From assembly GCA_977006965.1 (NCBI GenBank), contig OZ345372.1:1674001-1738000 (forward strand): DNA of 64,000 nucleotides. Reading direction: 5' to 3'. The stretch's first letter is position 1; every line of letters begins with the position of its first letter. The position numbers and the translations under genes are program-made. Of the stretch, positions 20,880 to 31,718 are shown in pieces. The notes under the pieces are model-generated. The model did no database searches. It was not told the DNA's origin and saw nothing but the letters and a program-made list of their open reading frames with translations. Source of the stretch: Phymatolithon calcareum (taxonomy: Eukaryota > Rhodophyta > Florideophyceae > Hapalidiales).

Positions 20880-22390
20880 AGCTCTAGGAGGAGATCGTGT
20901 TAGGAAATGCGACTAGAGTGTGCAAAATCGCGACATCACAAGTCAGCAGGCACAGCGATACCTCGATATTACCAAACATCGCGAGTAAAGTTGACGGTGT
21001 GCCACTGTGCTTGGAATCTTACGAAATTTGAAATTTCAAAAATAAATTGAAATTAAAGTAAAGTGGTCGTTGATAATTGCAATTAGTGCCTCTGAAGCAA
21101 TCAGATTGCAATTTGAAAAAATTACAATTATTTTTCTGGAAATTAAATTAGTGCCACGCCTGGGAGTCTATTAAGCGTAGAAGAAGAATTCAAGCAGCCT
21201 ATTTGAACAAGACACATGAGAGCAGAAACGTTTCAGTTTCTGAATTCACCTTGTTTGCAAAACATTTTCATGATCATCAGAACATTACTATCATCGGGGG
21301 TCACTGCTATCGCCCGGAGCACTAGTGTACGTTCATTTATGATCTCTGGTGCACATACTCGTGGACATGTGGGTGACGGTGGATTACACTACACTAAAAA
21401 ATTTTGTACGTGCATTCGGAACAACGCATGTGCGCGCAAAAGGAACACTCCTCCGTAGTACTCGAGGATGCGTTTCTAGTCACGAAAAACAGGCTCTCAA
21501 ATGTTGTTTTAATGTACAAATTGTAGTTTGATGATTCTACAGTAACGGGAGATAATGCGGGCATTTAGATAAAGAAACCAGCGCCAACGAAAGTGATCCC
21601 CAATTTGGTATCCCGCGCGCATTCTCGCGCCCGTCATCTTCATTCAGCAACAGCTTCGCGCCGGCGCATATTTCGCACGCATATAGGTCTCTCGTTTCCT
21701 CTTCCAGGCCTTCGGTTTCTGAGTTCCTGGGACATGCAGTCGCGCCCAGACCAGAGACATAGATTGCGCGTCGTGTCAGCATATAGCACGCCGCAATCGG
21801 CTTATTGACAGAGAGAGGGGCGATCAATACGCTTACCATTCTTTCTTCAAAACCATTCCTGTTGTACCTTTTTCCATTTGGCTATTTAGTCGTATTCCCT
21901 TTCCTTGCATTCAGGGCTTTTCAGCCACACGTAGGCGATCTCTAGCAACGCGAGAAGACAGAGTCGTCACGGCGTTTGGCAACAGCTACTGCCCAGTCCG
22001 GTTCATGAGTCATCCAGAAGACGTCTGATCGCTGAGAAGCAAAAGCACAAAAAGGAAAAAATGAGTTAGAACCAGTGTGGCATTGCCAGAAAAGACATAG
22101 AAAACTCAATGTAATACCTTAATAAAAGCAACGCCGATGCTGTACGTACTCAAAACGAGTTCTTCCTCCTCCGTAGGGCTGTACCCTTTTAGTAATCATG
22201 GGCATCACAAAAATGCATGTCAGTTCCCGTCCTTGCCATCTCGCCTGCCGCGCACGACGACGTTGAATAGATGCGAGATATCAATGGTTCTCCATAATCG
22301 CCTGCAAAACTTCGATCTCTGTGCGATCTTGACTGGCGCGGATTGCTTGACGCCACTTCAGCCCGCTAAAACGATGCTTTCTTAGCGATT
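20880..22390. other. Mostly gene-free; one 100-codon ORF
   Basis: The only plausible frame is minus-strand 21537-21839 (ATG start). It contains YACEICAGAKLLLNEDD and no recognised domain. 20990-21170 is AT-rich with TAATTGCAATTA-type motifs. I see no element boundaries. Confidence 0.35.
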
Positions 22391-22411
22391 CCGACTGCAC
22401 ACGAGCTCTGT

Positions 22412-23660
22412 CGGCAAAGACACCAGCCTGACTACAGAGACTGTTAAACATTGCATCGAAGTGGGCAAGGGACAGGCAGATGGTTTGGAATACGAAAGCT
22501 GGGAAGAGCGAAGTACTTCTCTCGGAAGGCACAAGATCACCCATTTTCAAGCTTGCAGGGAAAACGTTGGCAAAGGCCAAAGAAGTATCATAACCTTGGC
22601 ATCTCACTCTGTAATGAGGGAGTTACCGACACAAAAATGCTTGAGCGCATCCGACACGCCAAGATCGCGGTATATCAACTGAGGTCCCTGGGTGTCTCGT
22701 TGCGAGCACTCAGCCCCTTGAAAGCAGTGAGGACATACAAGGCGTTGATACAAGCAAGATGGGAATATGCAATGCACCCGACGCCATGGACGCCGAGTGT
22801 CCAGACAGCTATCGCAGAAGTAGAGAAAACATTTTTCGCACAAGTATTCCGTCCAATATCGAAAAACCGCTATGTCAGACTTCGCCTTCTTTGCCGAATT
22901 CACAGCGCCGAAAACAGGAGACACGTTCTAGCACTCAAAATGCTGGAACGAGCCAGATCAAAGAAAAGGAGACTTCTGGCCGTCCCAATCGAGGAAAGAG
23001 ATGTGGGTGAACTACAATGCGTTAGTCGAGACATATCGGCAATGTTACAGTACGATCTATTCGAGACGGCACTGACTTTCCTCAAACAGGGAGTTTCAGC
23101 AAAATCGTTGAGGAGATTGCTCTTCAAAGACGAAGGAGACGTCTCGGAGTCCAACAGAAAGAGAAAAATTCCCTGCGATCTGCCTGCGTCCACTCCGGCG
23201 ATTTTCAGACTCCCGAAAACACGGCACCGTCAATTAGCGGTAAAGTGGGCATTCGGTCGGTTTCCCCCAATGAGCACATCACTTCTCACAGACAAGTTCG
23301 GTGATACTGTACCAATCCTCATGAGCAACCTGGAAGAATACCTCGGAAGATATCAACTGACCAAAGAGGAGATTGATATCACTGAAAAAGCTCTAGACAA
23401 GCTACTCTTCTTCACTATCGTCTTTTACGACGACATGGAATAGACAAGGCGCCAATTGAGGAAATCTGATCAGTGGACCCCAAGCTTTTCCCTCCGCCCT
23501 TTTACGGAAGAGGGTTTTTGCACCTAGGGCTACGACGCTAACCCGGGTTACAAGTATTTGAATATATGATCGAAGCTACAACGTAGATGCTGAAACGCAT
23601 CTCCCTTGCAGTCTCATGAGTGTTACTGAGGGCGTTTAATAAATTCCAAATTCAAAAAAA
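22412..23660 (+). mobile_element. LINE-A copy 2, 5'-truncated
   Basis: A direct repeat ACGAGCTCTGT at 22401-22411 and 23661-23671 (11 bp) flanks it, and the right end is AAATTCAAAAAAA. It begins within the RT domain (equivalent to TAKSPVGLQRLL of the copy at 31719-34374). It carries the 3' coding part at 22600-23443: VTDTKMLERIRHAKIAVYQLR, YKALIQARWEYAM and the C-terminal FYDDME. A frameshift near 22590 disrupts it. Truncation at the 5' end with a tail and target duplication is the signature of target-primed reverse transcription. Confidence 0.92.
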
Positions 23661-23860
23661 ACGAGCTCTGTGTACCTGAATCCTTCACCGGAAATGTCCA
23701 AGGCAACAAACGTTAGAGCTTCCAACTCAGTGCGCGCTCATCGTGCTGGGCGACTCTGCTTTTTTGCATTACACATTTTTCGTTTTGGGTGTTTGACTAA
23801 AGTACTGTACAAACGAGGCATTACAGTATTGTCGTAGGAAAAAAATAGCTTTTCTCAAAT

Positions 23861-24038
23861 TGAGCTTTTCCCCTAAAGTGAGGGGGGTTTTGCAGCTACT
23901 GTAGGGCCACGACACTCCAGAAGGAACAAAAGTTAGTATTGTAAGCTGCACTACAGTGGCAGCTGAAACGCATCTCCCTTACAGTCTCAAGAGTGTTGCT
24001 GAGGGTGTTTAATATACAGTATTCTACATTCAAAAAAA
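23861..24038 (+). mobile_element. LINE-A 3'-tail fragment
   Basis: The sequence TGAGCTTTTCCCC through GCTGAAACGCATCTCCCTTACAG to a run of seven A matches the last 180 bp of LINE-A copy 2, with about 20% divergence. Only 3' UTR is present. I found no convincing target duplication. Confidence 0.75.
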
Positions 24039-24810
24039 CTTCACCTTCGCAGAGGAATGCTATGAGAGTCCATCTGAAGCGAACGCATTCCGAAGGAACG
24101 TGTCCACTGGCAGTCTGCCGTGCACAGTGCACGTTCAATGTAAATAATGAACGCAAAATATGTGCTCCTGCACAAACGCTACACTCCCGATGATGATGGT
24201 AATGTTTGGCAAACAAGGTCCGATATTCGCGGAACTTTACGCGAATTGCAACTGGGTCGGACAAACAGAATTGGAAACACTAAGTGAGGGAGTGGCAAAA
24301 TATCGAAATGAAACCCAATCAATTGCCAACCCCTTTCATATTGCGTTGTGGCATTCCAATCAGCTTTGTGTCGGCAAGATACTTTCCAGAATTTATTCCC
24401 TTGGCTGCAGGTGTGTCATAGATCTACTGACCACGAAATATTTTTCATGGCAGTTCTTGTTGCGCTAACGTTGAACTACTGTATCCATATCCATGATCAA
24501 AAGGATCATCTATGTAATGGGAATATCCGTGTGCTAAACAACAGCAGTGCAGACACCTGCGTAGTTTGTGCTCGCTTATTGTAATAACAGGAGAACCAGT
24601 CCATTCCAAAAAAATGATGCTGTAACCGAACTATCCTCTCCGATTTGCGCCTAGCGTAGTGCTAGTACGAGTCCGCTCTCGCCCTGGCACCAACACGTCC
24701 CGTGACTGCAAGCAAATGTGCTATACATGAGCTGCCGGTTGAACAGAAACAAGACAGACTTCCCAACAAAGTCTTTCTTATTTCCACGCCTTCAAACTCA
24801 TCAACACGCC
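24039..24810. other. No gene seen; upstream region of the AbfB gene
   Basis: Short frames only. The stretch directly before 24811 should contain the AbfB gene promoter, but no clear TATA box stands out. Confidence 0.35.
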
Positions 24811-25314
24811 ATGGCTGCTTCTCTATTCCTTCTTACCTCTCTTGTTCTCCAGGTCGCCTCCGTAGCGCTTGGTCAAACCTACTCAGTTGAGTCTTACAAC
24901 GCTCCTAAACGATTCATTCGGCACAGAAACTCCCTGGGATACCTCGAGCCAATTAACTCTGAACTAGACAAGCTGGACTCAACTTTCAAGATTGCCCAGG
25001 GTCTGGCCAAATCCGAAAACATTCGCGCCGTTTCCTTCGAGTCCGTAAATTTTCCTGGCTACTACCTCCGTCACTCTTACTATCGCATTAAGCTCGAACG
25101 CCGCGATGGTTCTATCTTGTTCGACAAAGATGCCACCTACATCGTCGAAAACGGAAATGCAGATGGCACCAACATTGATCTCGTCTCCTTCCGATCAATC
25201 AACCGCCCGTCTACATACATCAGACATAGAGGATCTGAGCTCTGGATCGATCCGGCTAATACCTCCTTGGCCCGTGAGGACAGCACATTCAAGATGATTG
25301 CTCGCAGGGTCTGA
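24811..25314 (+). CDS. Secreted AbfB-type (CBM42) beta-trefoil protein
   Basis: The frame is open from 24718, but the ATG at 24811 gives a clean signal peptide: a short start, then SLFLLTSLVLQVASVALGQ, with cleavage likely after about residue 21. The mature 146 aa contain three repeats of the arabinofuranosidase-B domain pattern: SVESYNAPKRFIRH with DSTFKIAQGL; VSFESVNFPGYYLRH; and VSFRSINRPSTYIRH with DSTFKMI. The (F/Y)(I/L)RH triplets are the sugar-contacting positions in this beta-trefoil. In known enzymes this module binds arabinofuranose side chains next to a catalytic domain. Here it stands alone, so it is probably a secreted lectin-like or cell-wall protein. The length matches one complete domain. 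No disruptions or intron signs. Confidence 0.85.
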   Translation: MAASLFLLTSLVLQVASVALGQTYSVESYNAPKRFIRHRNSLGYLEPINSELDKLDSTFKIAQGLAKSENIRAVSFESVNFPGYYLRHSYYRIKLERRDGSILFDKDATYIVENGNADGTNIDLVSFRSINRPSTYIRHRGSELWIDPANTSLAREDSTFKMIARRV

Positions 25315-25860
25315 GCAGTGTAATCAAGGTCCCCGGTCCCTGGAAGATCGCAAGCTAGCTGCTCCGTTTTGCGGAAATTGCTTGTCAAAAACAGGCTTTT
25401 CTATAAGACTGACATAGAAATATGAATGTTGCTCTAATATGAACGCTGAAGCTAGAATAAATACGTCTCCACGATCCCCGATATGCCATGACCGTTTCTG
25501 CCCTGATTTTTTCTTTGTAGTCTGCAGGCTACGATTCAAAGACATCATTTGATGCACAAACGTGTCCCAAATCTAATGTTGAATTTGAGCTAGATGACGG
25601 GTTAAATCCGTGTTATATGCGGTGGTTAGTTTATGGATAGCGTCCGAGCTTGCAGATGGAGCTTCATAGTTCTACTGCGAGCAGCAGCGGCCACTGCTCC
25701 TTGCTTACCACTTCCGCCTCCACATACTCCGATCAAAACTTCCTCGCGATTGCAGCGAGATGAATACTACAGCGTGACTGGCGTTGATGTCATGTCATCG
25801 GCCTTGAAGCTCCTAGAAACACAAAAATTGGAACAGTTTTTGCCGGACATGCGGAGACCA

Positions 25861-26418
25861 GTATTGCTTCAGTCCGGGTGGACAATACCTTGTATCTAGG
25901 TCTGCCGATCACACTATTCCAATGTGGGATGTTGCAGCAGGAAGTCTATTGGAGTGTCTCCGTATCTTTGCATCTGGTTCCAGGGGACTGCGTTAACTGC
26001 CAATGGGAAACGAAACGCTAGTTCGGTTTTGCAATGCTCTGTTCGACTCAGCTCGAGTGGAACTCATTTAGGATGTACTAGTTCGGTATTTGCTGTGTGT
26101 CTCGATGAAGAGATAATAGCTTTTGCATCCTGTGAAAAGCCGTTCGTTTGTGGCACCCGGGGACGAGACATAGATTGATGTGCCGTTGGATGGTTATTCA
26201 AGCTGGATGTATTGCGGCTCATTCATCTTCGATGGATGTCATTGATCTCCAGTTCAATTGACAAAACATTAAGACTGTGGGACACTTAATTTTTGCGCAG
26301 ATTGGAACCCTCTGGAAGGTCATACAGCTAGTCGAGGCGTCTCGTTTATGTCAATTGTCATCGCGTTGTTACATGTGAAGACAGCAGAACCGTTCAGATA
26401 TGGAATGCCCAAAATCTG
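25861..26418 (+). pseudogene. WD40-repeat pseudogene
   Basis: Three blocks in different frames show WD40 blade ends: SADHTIPMWDVAAGSLL near 25905-25955, SSSIDKTLRLWDT near 26245-26285, and EDSRTVQIWNAQN near 26378-26416. GHTASRGVSF precedes the last. The GHTASV...DRTVxIWNA style is common in NACHT- or kinase-linked WD40 proteins. Stops and shifts between blades show it is dead. Further blades are not recognisable. Confidence 0.7.
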
Positions 26419-27928
26419 AAAAATTGGAGACTTATTGCGAGCAAATGTGTGCAAATTTGATTTCTTGATTTCTTGATGGAGATTGCTCGTGGACGTCACG
26501 AAGTTTCGATCGATGAAAAAAAGATTTGGAAACGCTAGAGTTGTGAGATTGTGTGGAAATCAGAAGAATAAAACCAAACACCTATCGTTTGTTTTCTATT
26601 TTCATTTTGGGGAACGCGAGGTGGAGGATGGATTCAAGCAGTTGAAAATTTAGCATGATTTTGCAATATTTTGTCCATCGTTTTCTGATGGGCTTTGCGT
26701 ATTGTATATTAACGAGGTTGGGTCTGCAAAAGCGGGAAGACGTAATTCTAATTGAAATGAACCTCATGGAGCAGGCAAATGGAGATTCCATAGTGAAAAC
26801 AATATTGAACAGTCGAATAGCCCGAGTTCAGGTCTCTTCCTACGAAGACTTGCGTCTGAAGAAGTTTTGACTCCAGTGAAACTAAATTCCCTGATGTTCC
26901 ATTACATTCGGTTATTTTGAACACTTAGTTCAGATATGCCATCACGCATTTCGTTTACGCGCCTAATATTACATGTGTCGCGAACACCTGTGAATTCTGC
27001 TAATCAGCACATGGGGAAGCCTTGCCCGTATAGTCGCACGACAATAAGGCTTTTTAAATGTAATACAGTGAAAAACTAGCGAAGTCTATACTTAGCTGAT
27101 TGCTGCAAAGGAAGGGAAATTACGCCGTAAAGATACAATCTGATGTTTGGCTTCATTTTACCTTGGTTTGACCTAGTATCGTAAATGCCCTGAGCGTTCA
27201 GGATTCATGTCCTAAGGAAGCACATAAGTTCTAAATTGGGGATCCCGAATAATTCCGTGCCAGACCCCATTCGATTCTACGACCTATGACAGCAGTATTG
27301 GGAGACCACGGCAATCATGCACGGTAGAAACGAAAAATTATAATTGCGTCATTGTGAGAAGAAGTAGTGCAGCTGCACTAATTTCGTGTTATGTTCTCTT
27401 AATGTTGATCATCATCATCGAGGGTATAGTGATCTGCTCACTTGTATATAGTTTTCTGTGTCTGCTTTCTTTCATCCTCAATGCGTGGTGTGGAAGACCC
27501 TTCTTGGAAAATATTATTATTCTTGCGCGGCGTTCTTGCTTCTCCCAGACTCGTCGGAGGCTAGGCTTATCTTGAGGGTCAGCTGCTGTGTTCGCTTCCC
27601 GGATGCAATCAAGTGTTTCGAGCTCGAGCTCTGCCCTGGCATCATCGGTCTCTTCTACTACCTTGCCCAATCTTTGTCTTAACTTGGAGTGTCGGTGTCG
27701 TCAGCGGAACTCCCACGGCTCTATTTGACAAAAGCTTCATTAGTCTTCTCCAATGCCGCGCTGCCCATTTGCCGAACAGTATCGTTGCCATGTCCTGTAT
27801 TTGCACTGCTGCTATCGATACACGGATTGTATCAGGTGTTATGTGTGCAGCGTACTCATACACTGGCCTGATAAAGGCTGTGAAGGGCCTGATATTCTTT
27901 CAGTGCTGTACCCTCTCCTTGTCATGCC
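26419..27928. other. No supported gene
   Basis: Frames up to about 110 codons occur but show no motif or clear codon pattern. A 93-codon minus-strand frame at 27389-27670 has a charged helix (SLRRVWEKQERRAR) and could be an exon, but I have no support for it. Confidence 0.35.
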
Positions 27929-27930
27929 TA

Positions 27931-29906
27931 GTGTCTATTTGACGGAAATTTTCCCTCAATTGAGGGGCAATTTTCCCTCAATTGAGGGAAGAGATTCATT
28001 TAATTTTTTGCTCATGAAAGTTACTCGCTATCAAGCGCATCAACAGCGCCAAGCTCATAGATGTCTTCAGCATGCTTAGTGAAGCAGTTCCTAACAGTAG
28101 AAATGTCGCAAATGTATATTGTGGCACTATCAAGCGTATTACATTGTGAGAACACTATGGTCGAGGTCTTGCATTTTCAAACTCTGCAGTTGTTTTGCAC
28201 AACAAAGCTTGTCATCATGACCTCTGAAAGTATCCTTTTACTTTTCTTAGGGGTAACGTGGCGTCCAACACTGCTCTCGAATGCAAATGTACGCTCTGGC
28301 GCAACTGCACGTCGACAAGTAATGCGCGTGTCAAATGCTATCGATGAGTTGCTCTTCCGGCACTTCACAAAACCTTCACTGCGTCATGTGCTGCTGACAC
28401 TCTGCATGGTCTCCAGAGAATAACAACTAGCAAACAACCCAGAAAATCGCCAGAAGAGTTAGATGGCCCCTATGAACTATAGGCGCACTTGTTGAGTGTC
28501 TGCAGAGTCAGTACTCACTAAGTATGAATCCACACATGCAATGCGCCTTGTACCGGCATACGCGGCCATAAGGCAGCACAGAACTACCATTCCGTAAGCC
28601 ATCTCGCCTTCAAAATCTCTTTGGCACAGTGTGCTTTTTGTGGTCATTCGTGGGATCGACATAATCTTGACCGAGGTGACCAGCGGTACTGCGCAGCGTA
28701 TATGTCGCCTAATTCACTTGATTTCACTCTGCATGAAATCAACCGGAGGTATTCTCCCACCGGCATCACTGTTTCGGAAGAAGAAGGGCCAGGGAGATAC
28801 TTCTTCGGCCTGGTAGACTTCCAGAAAGCGCTCTCAGCGCCGAACTCAACTCTTGCCATGAGGACAAGTATTTCGAAAAACTTAATAGGCTCTGTCACTG
28901 TAGTCTCTTTTCGCCCCTTTCTTCTCAGCTTAGCGGACGTCCAAGCAGCAAGTTTTCGCAGGTAACTTGGGGAAACATCGTCACCACGCAATCGTACTTT
29001 GAATGAAGTCCAATACCACAAATCTCGAATAAGAAGTCTCTGTTTAGAGTGCGAAGTTTCCACAACTGAGAGTAAAATCGTCTCTAAAACGGACATAGAA
29101 CTTGCGCTTGTACCTTGGGACCCAATGAGCGCACGTATTCGGCTCGCGGTCGGGCGTGATGACATCAAGTTCCCGGTGCAATGTTTGGTCTCAAGGGCCT
29201 TGTAAGACTTAGGCGAGAGTGCTCGGAAGAGGGCGTTTAGAGCTTCTGAAGGTTTCATCGAAGCTTGTATGCCCTTCTGAGGAGCATGTGATCTCGACTG
29301 TAGACGATAAACAGGCGTTTCGCGATGAAGATTGGCAAGGATGAACACTGTAAGCAGGCCTAGGCTATACCGCGCTTTTGCCGGTGTTGGCTCGGTTCAA
29401 GCTTTTCAGCGTCTGGAATGTCAACGACAGCGTTCTCTGCCTTGACGTTGACAATGTGGACTTTCTTAATCTTACTCTTCTTCAATGGATGACGAATCAG
29501 AACCAATTTCATGCGATGTGACATGCTCGCGCGACCATTGATTTTTTCTCCGAGTACATTCTGAACCATAATACTCACCTTTTTTTACTTCGAAATGGCT
29601 TCGCATAGTCTGGAGCACTCTGCTAGACCGCCTACAGATGCTTCCTTGGTGTGTACTGATGTACCGACCGCGCGCGGCCGGTGCTTTTCTCATGGAATGG
29701 CAGGTTTGGAACTTCTGCGTGACCAACATATTTTCGTTTCTAGCACCGAACGAAGCGAATTTAAGGTAGTAGTGTGGATATTCCTCGCACAGAAGACAAG
29801 CCCAGCATTACAAGACTGGCGTGAGCGAGCTGTTTCGCCTTCGTTTTATAGATTTTTTCGAGCCTTTAAATCACCCCTCAATTGAGGTGTTTAGTAAAGT
29901 AGACAC
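27931..29906 (-). mobile_element. TIR element E, nearly complete copy
   Basis: The outer ends are inverted copies of GTGTCTA(T/C)TT. Each is followed within 30 bp by a CCTCAATTGAGG palindrome (two palindromes at the left end). Each end is flanked by TA, inside a palindromic CTAG. The minus-strand interior is homologous to 10647-11733 on the plus strand. Termini plus TA flanks suggest a cut-and-paste DNA transposon, perhaps Tc1/mariner-like, but no DDE/D transposase is recognised. Size is 1,976 bp. Confidence 0.55.
28644..29729 (-). pseudogene. Element E coding region, broken into three frames
   Basis: Frames 29729-29472, 29578-29360 and 29348-28644 follow each other on the minus strand. Together they parallel the plus-strand ORF at 10825 and its 3' continuation. 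Shared landmarks are MLVTQKFQTCHS, STHQGSI, RASMSHRMKLVLIRHPLKK, LWYWTSFKVRLRGDDVSPS and TVTEPIKFFEILVLM. The donor-like AAAGGTGAGTA is kept at the first frame break, so part of the apparent breakage may be an intron. No known domain. Confidence 0.45.
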
Positions 29907-30235
29907 TAGGGAGCTCGTGAGTCTCACCTTAGCGCTTACACTTTTGAATCGCTCCAGAAGCCTGTCGTCACTAATTCCGCGTTGGGGCGCGAAACGAAAC
30001 CAGTAGCTTGAATTGAGGAATGTTGTCATATTGTGTAACTGCTTTACATTGCAGTTCCAGTTGCTAGAAGTAGTGGAGTCGCAATACGTATAGCTTCCTA
30101 TTCTCGAAGCAATACGTATTGACTATTGTGTCCTGTGCAGCAATGCAGTGCAATATTATTGAGGGAAGCCCTGCCTATCGACTAGATCGCAGAAGCTCGA
30201 AAAAAAAGAATGCAGGAGGAAAATATTGTTATTTG

Positions 30236-30937
30236 TTAATCTTGGAGCCGTAAAGTTATTTCCGTATTTCGGCGGCAGGAAATGATAGTGATGAAGGCAC
30301 CAAGAATGGTTGAAATAGCGCCGATGAGTGGACCAAGCCATACCCACTTATTCAGATCACTGTCTTTCTCTTGTTCCTTCTTATCCGCCACACGCGAGTC
30401 ATTGCCAGAGTTAGAGCTCGAACGAGTTGGGGTCGAGTGCGAGGATGCGAGAAGGTAAAGACAACTGCTACTGGCATCTGATATACAAAAGTATTGCACA
30501 CCTTTGCGATAAGTATAAGGATCCTTGAAGTCACATGAAAGGAGCTCGACGTCTTTGGAAGGTCGCGTGAATGCAATAGAGACATGAACCAGACGAATAT
30601 TCTCACACCGCAACTCATTTGAGAAACCTCGTACTTGAACTCCAACGTTTTCGTTTGCGAGGAATTCCCAACGCTCGGAACGTGGCTCTTCAACAAGTGG
30701 GAAACTATCAAGCCAACAGGGATTCCCACCGAACGAGAGACTCGATTCCGCGAGAGGGCTTGTGTTACTGCGGATCTCCGCGGTGCCCTCGCAAATGCTT
30801 AGTTTCCCCTGCACCAACGTGTATTTGCCCTTGATTTCCGAAATTTTCACATTGGCTCTTGCAGCGCGCAGCAGATTCAGATGCAGGAAGGTGCAGAGGA
30901 CACACTGGGGGAGGGCCCGCCATCGGAAACGCGCCAT
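30236..30937 (-). CDS. Type I membrane protein, 233 aa, unknown function
   Basis: The ATG at 30937 opens a signal peptide (RALPQCVLCTFLHLNLLRAARA). A Cys-containing extracellular region of about 165 aa follows, with cysteines in LSICEG, GNPCWLD, RCENIR, LLSCDF, YFCIS and SSCLY. A Ser-rich and then Lys/Glu/Asp-rich juxtamembrane stretch precedes one strong transmembrane helix near residues 197-220 (WVWLGPLIGAISTILGAFI). A short basic tail begins CRRN. The architecture suggests a small cell-surface receptor or adhesion protein. I recognise no family. The frame is clean with no sign of introns. Confidence 0.6.
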   Translation of the reverse strand: MARFRWRALPQCVLCTFLHLNLLRAARANVKISEIKGKYTLVQGKLSICEGTAEIRSNTSPLAESSLSFGGNPCWLDSFPLVEEPRSERWEFLANENVGVQVRGFSNELRCENIRLVHVSIAFTRPSKDVELLSCDFKDPYTYRKGVQYFCISDASSSCLYLLASSHSTPTRSSSNSGNDSRVADKKEQEKDSDLNKWVWLGPLIGAISTILGAFITIISCRRNTEITLRLQD

Positions 30938-31718
30938 CGCGGTAGTCGCGTGAATGCGGGGATCACTGCGTGGCGTGCGGACGACGGTAAATCAACCCAA
31001 TTCTCATGGGCACAGAGAATGGAATGGAATGCCGGAGAGAAGAGCGCAGTGGTAGAAGCAGTAGTGGTAACGGTAGCGGTCACTTGATTGGTGTCGAGGG
31101 TAGTGACGATGGACAAGGTGAGAGCGGAGAACGGAGCTCCCAACGACCAGTTTGCTATCGCGTTGCGCGGAAGCTACTGCGCGGGATCTTTCGGCTGTCA
31201 GGGTTGGTGTTAGGATGTGCAGATGCAAGAGTATGAAGAGGGCATCTTCTGCAGGAGCAGAGTACAACAGAACAAAGGACAATCATGGATATACTGTATT
31301 CACATTGGAGCGAAGGTAATTGGGCCTGGTTGAACGAGGCGGGGCTCTGAAGTAAGAGGACCTACTTTGTTCAATGCAGCGCGTATAACAGTATGTGACT
31401 GAAACTCTCCCTTCTATCATGCATGAATCGCTGGAAGTAATGTAGCTTGCTGTAAGGTTGGATATCTACCCCACTCGAGGTTAAATGGAACCTTGATTTC
31501 TACTTCTATTTTAATGTCTCTTGGACTCTAATCATTTTGGTTCTTAATCTCAGCAGATCCGGAGGTAACGATAGCCACCTGTATTAAATAAATACAGATG
31601 AGATAAATCTGATTTGCACCTAAAGCGTTGTCGACGTTCTATCACTACCATCACATGATGTGATACGCGGACGATTAAGAATTTTGGCATTGCTGGATCG
31701 TTATGTGCTCAAGGATAT
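30938..31718. other. Upstream of the membrane-protein gene; no gene seen
   Basis: No ORF is supported. 31400-31700 is AT-rich with a small palindrome-like TACAGATGAG region. The left target duplication of LINE-A copy 1 lies at 31705-31718. Confidence 0.35.

Noticed and set aside
27931-29906. CACTA-type transposon, because ends contain CACTA/TAGTG
   Set aside because: The orientation is reversed: CACTA elements begin CACTA and end TAGTG, whereas here the outermost bases would read TAGTG...CACTA. No CACTA transposase is seen.
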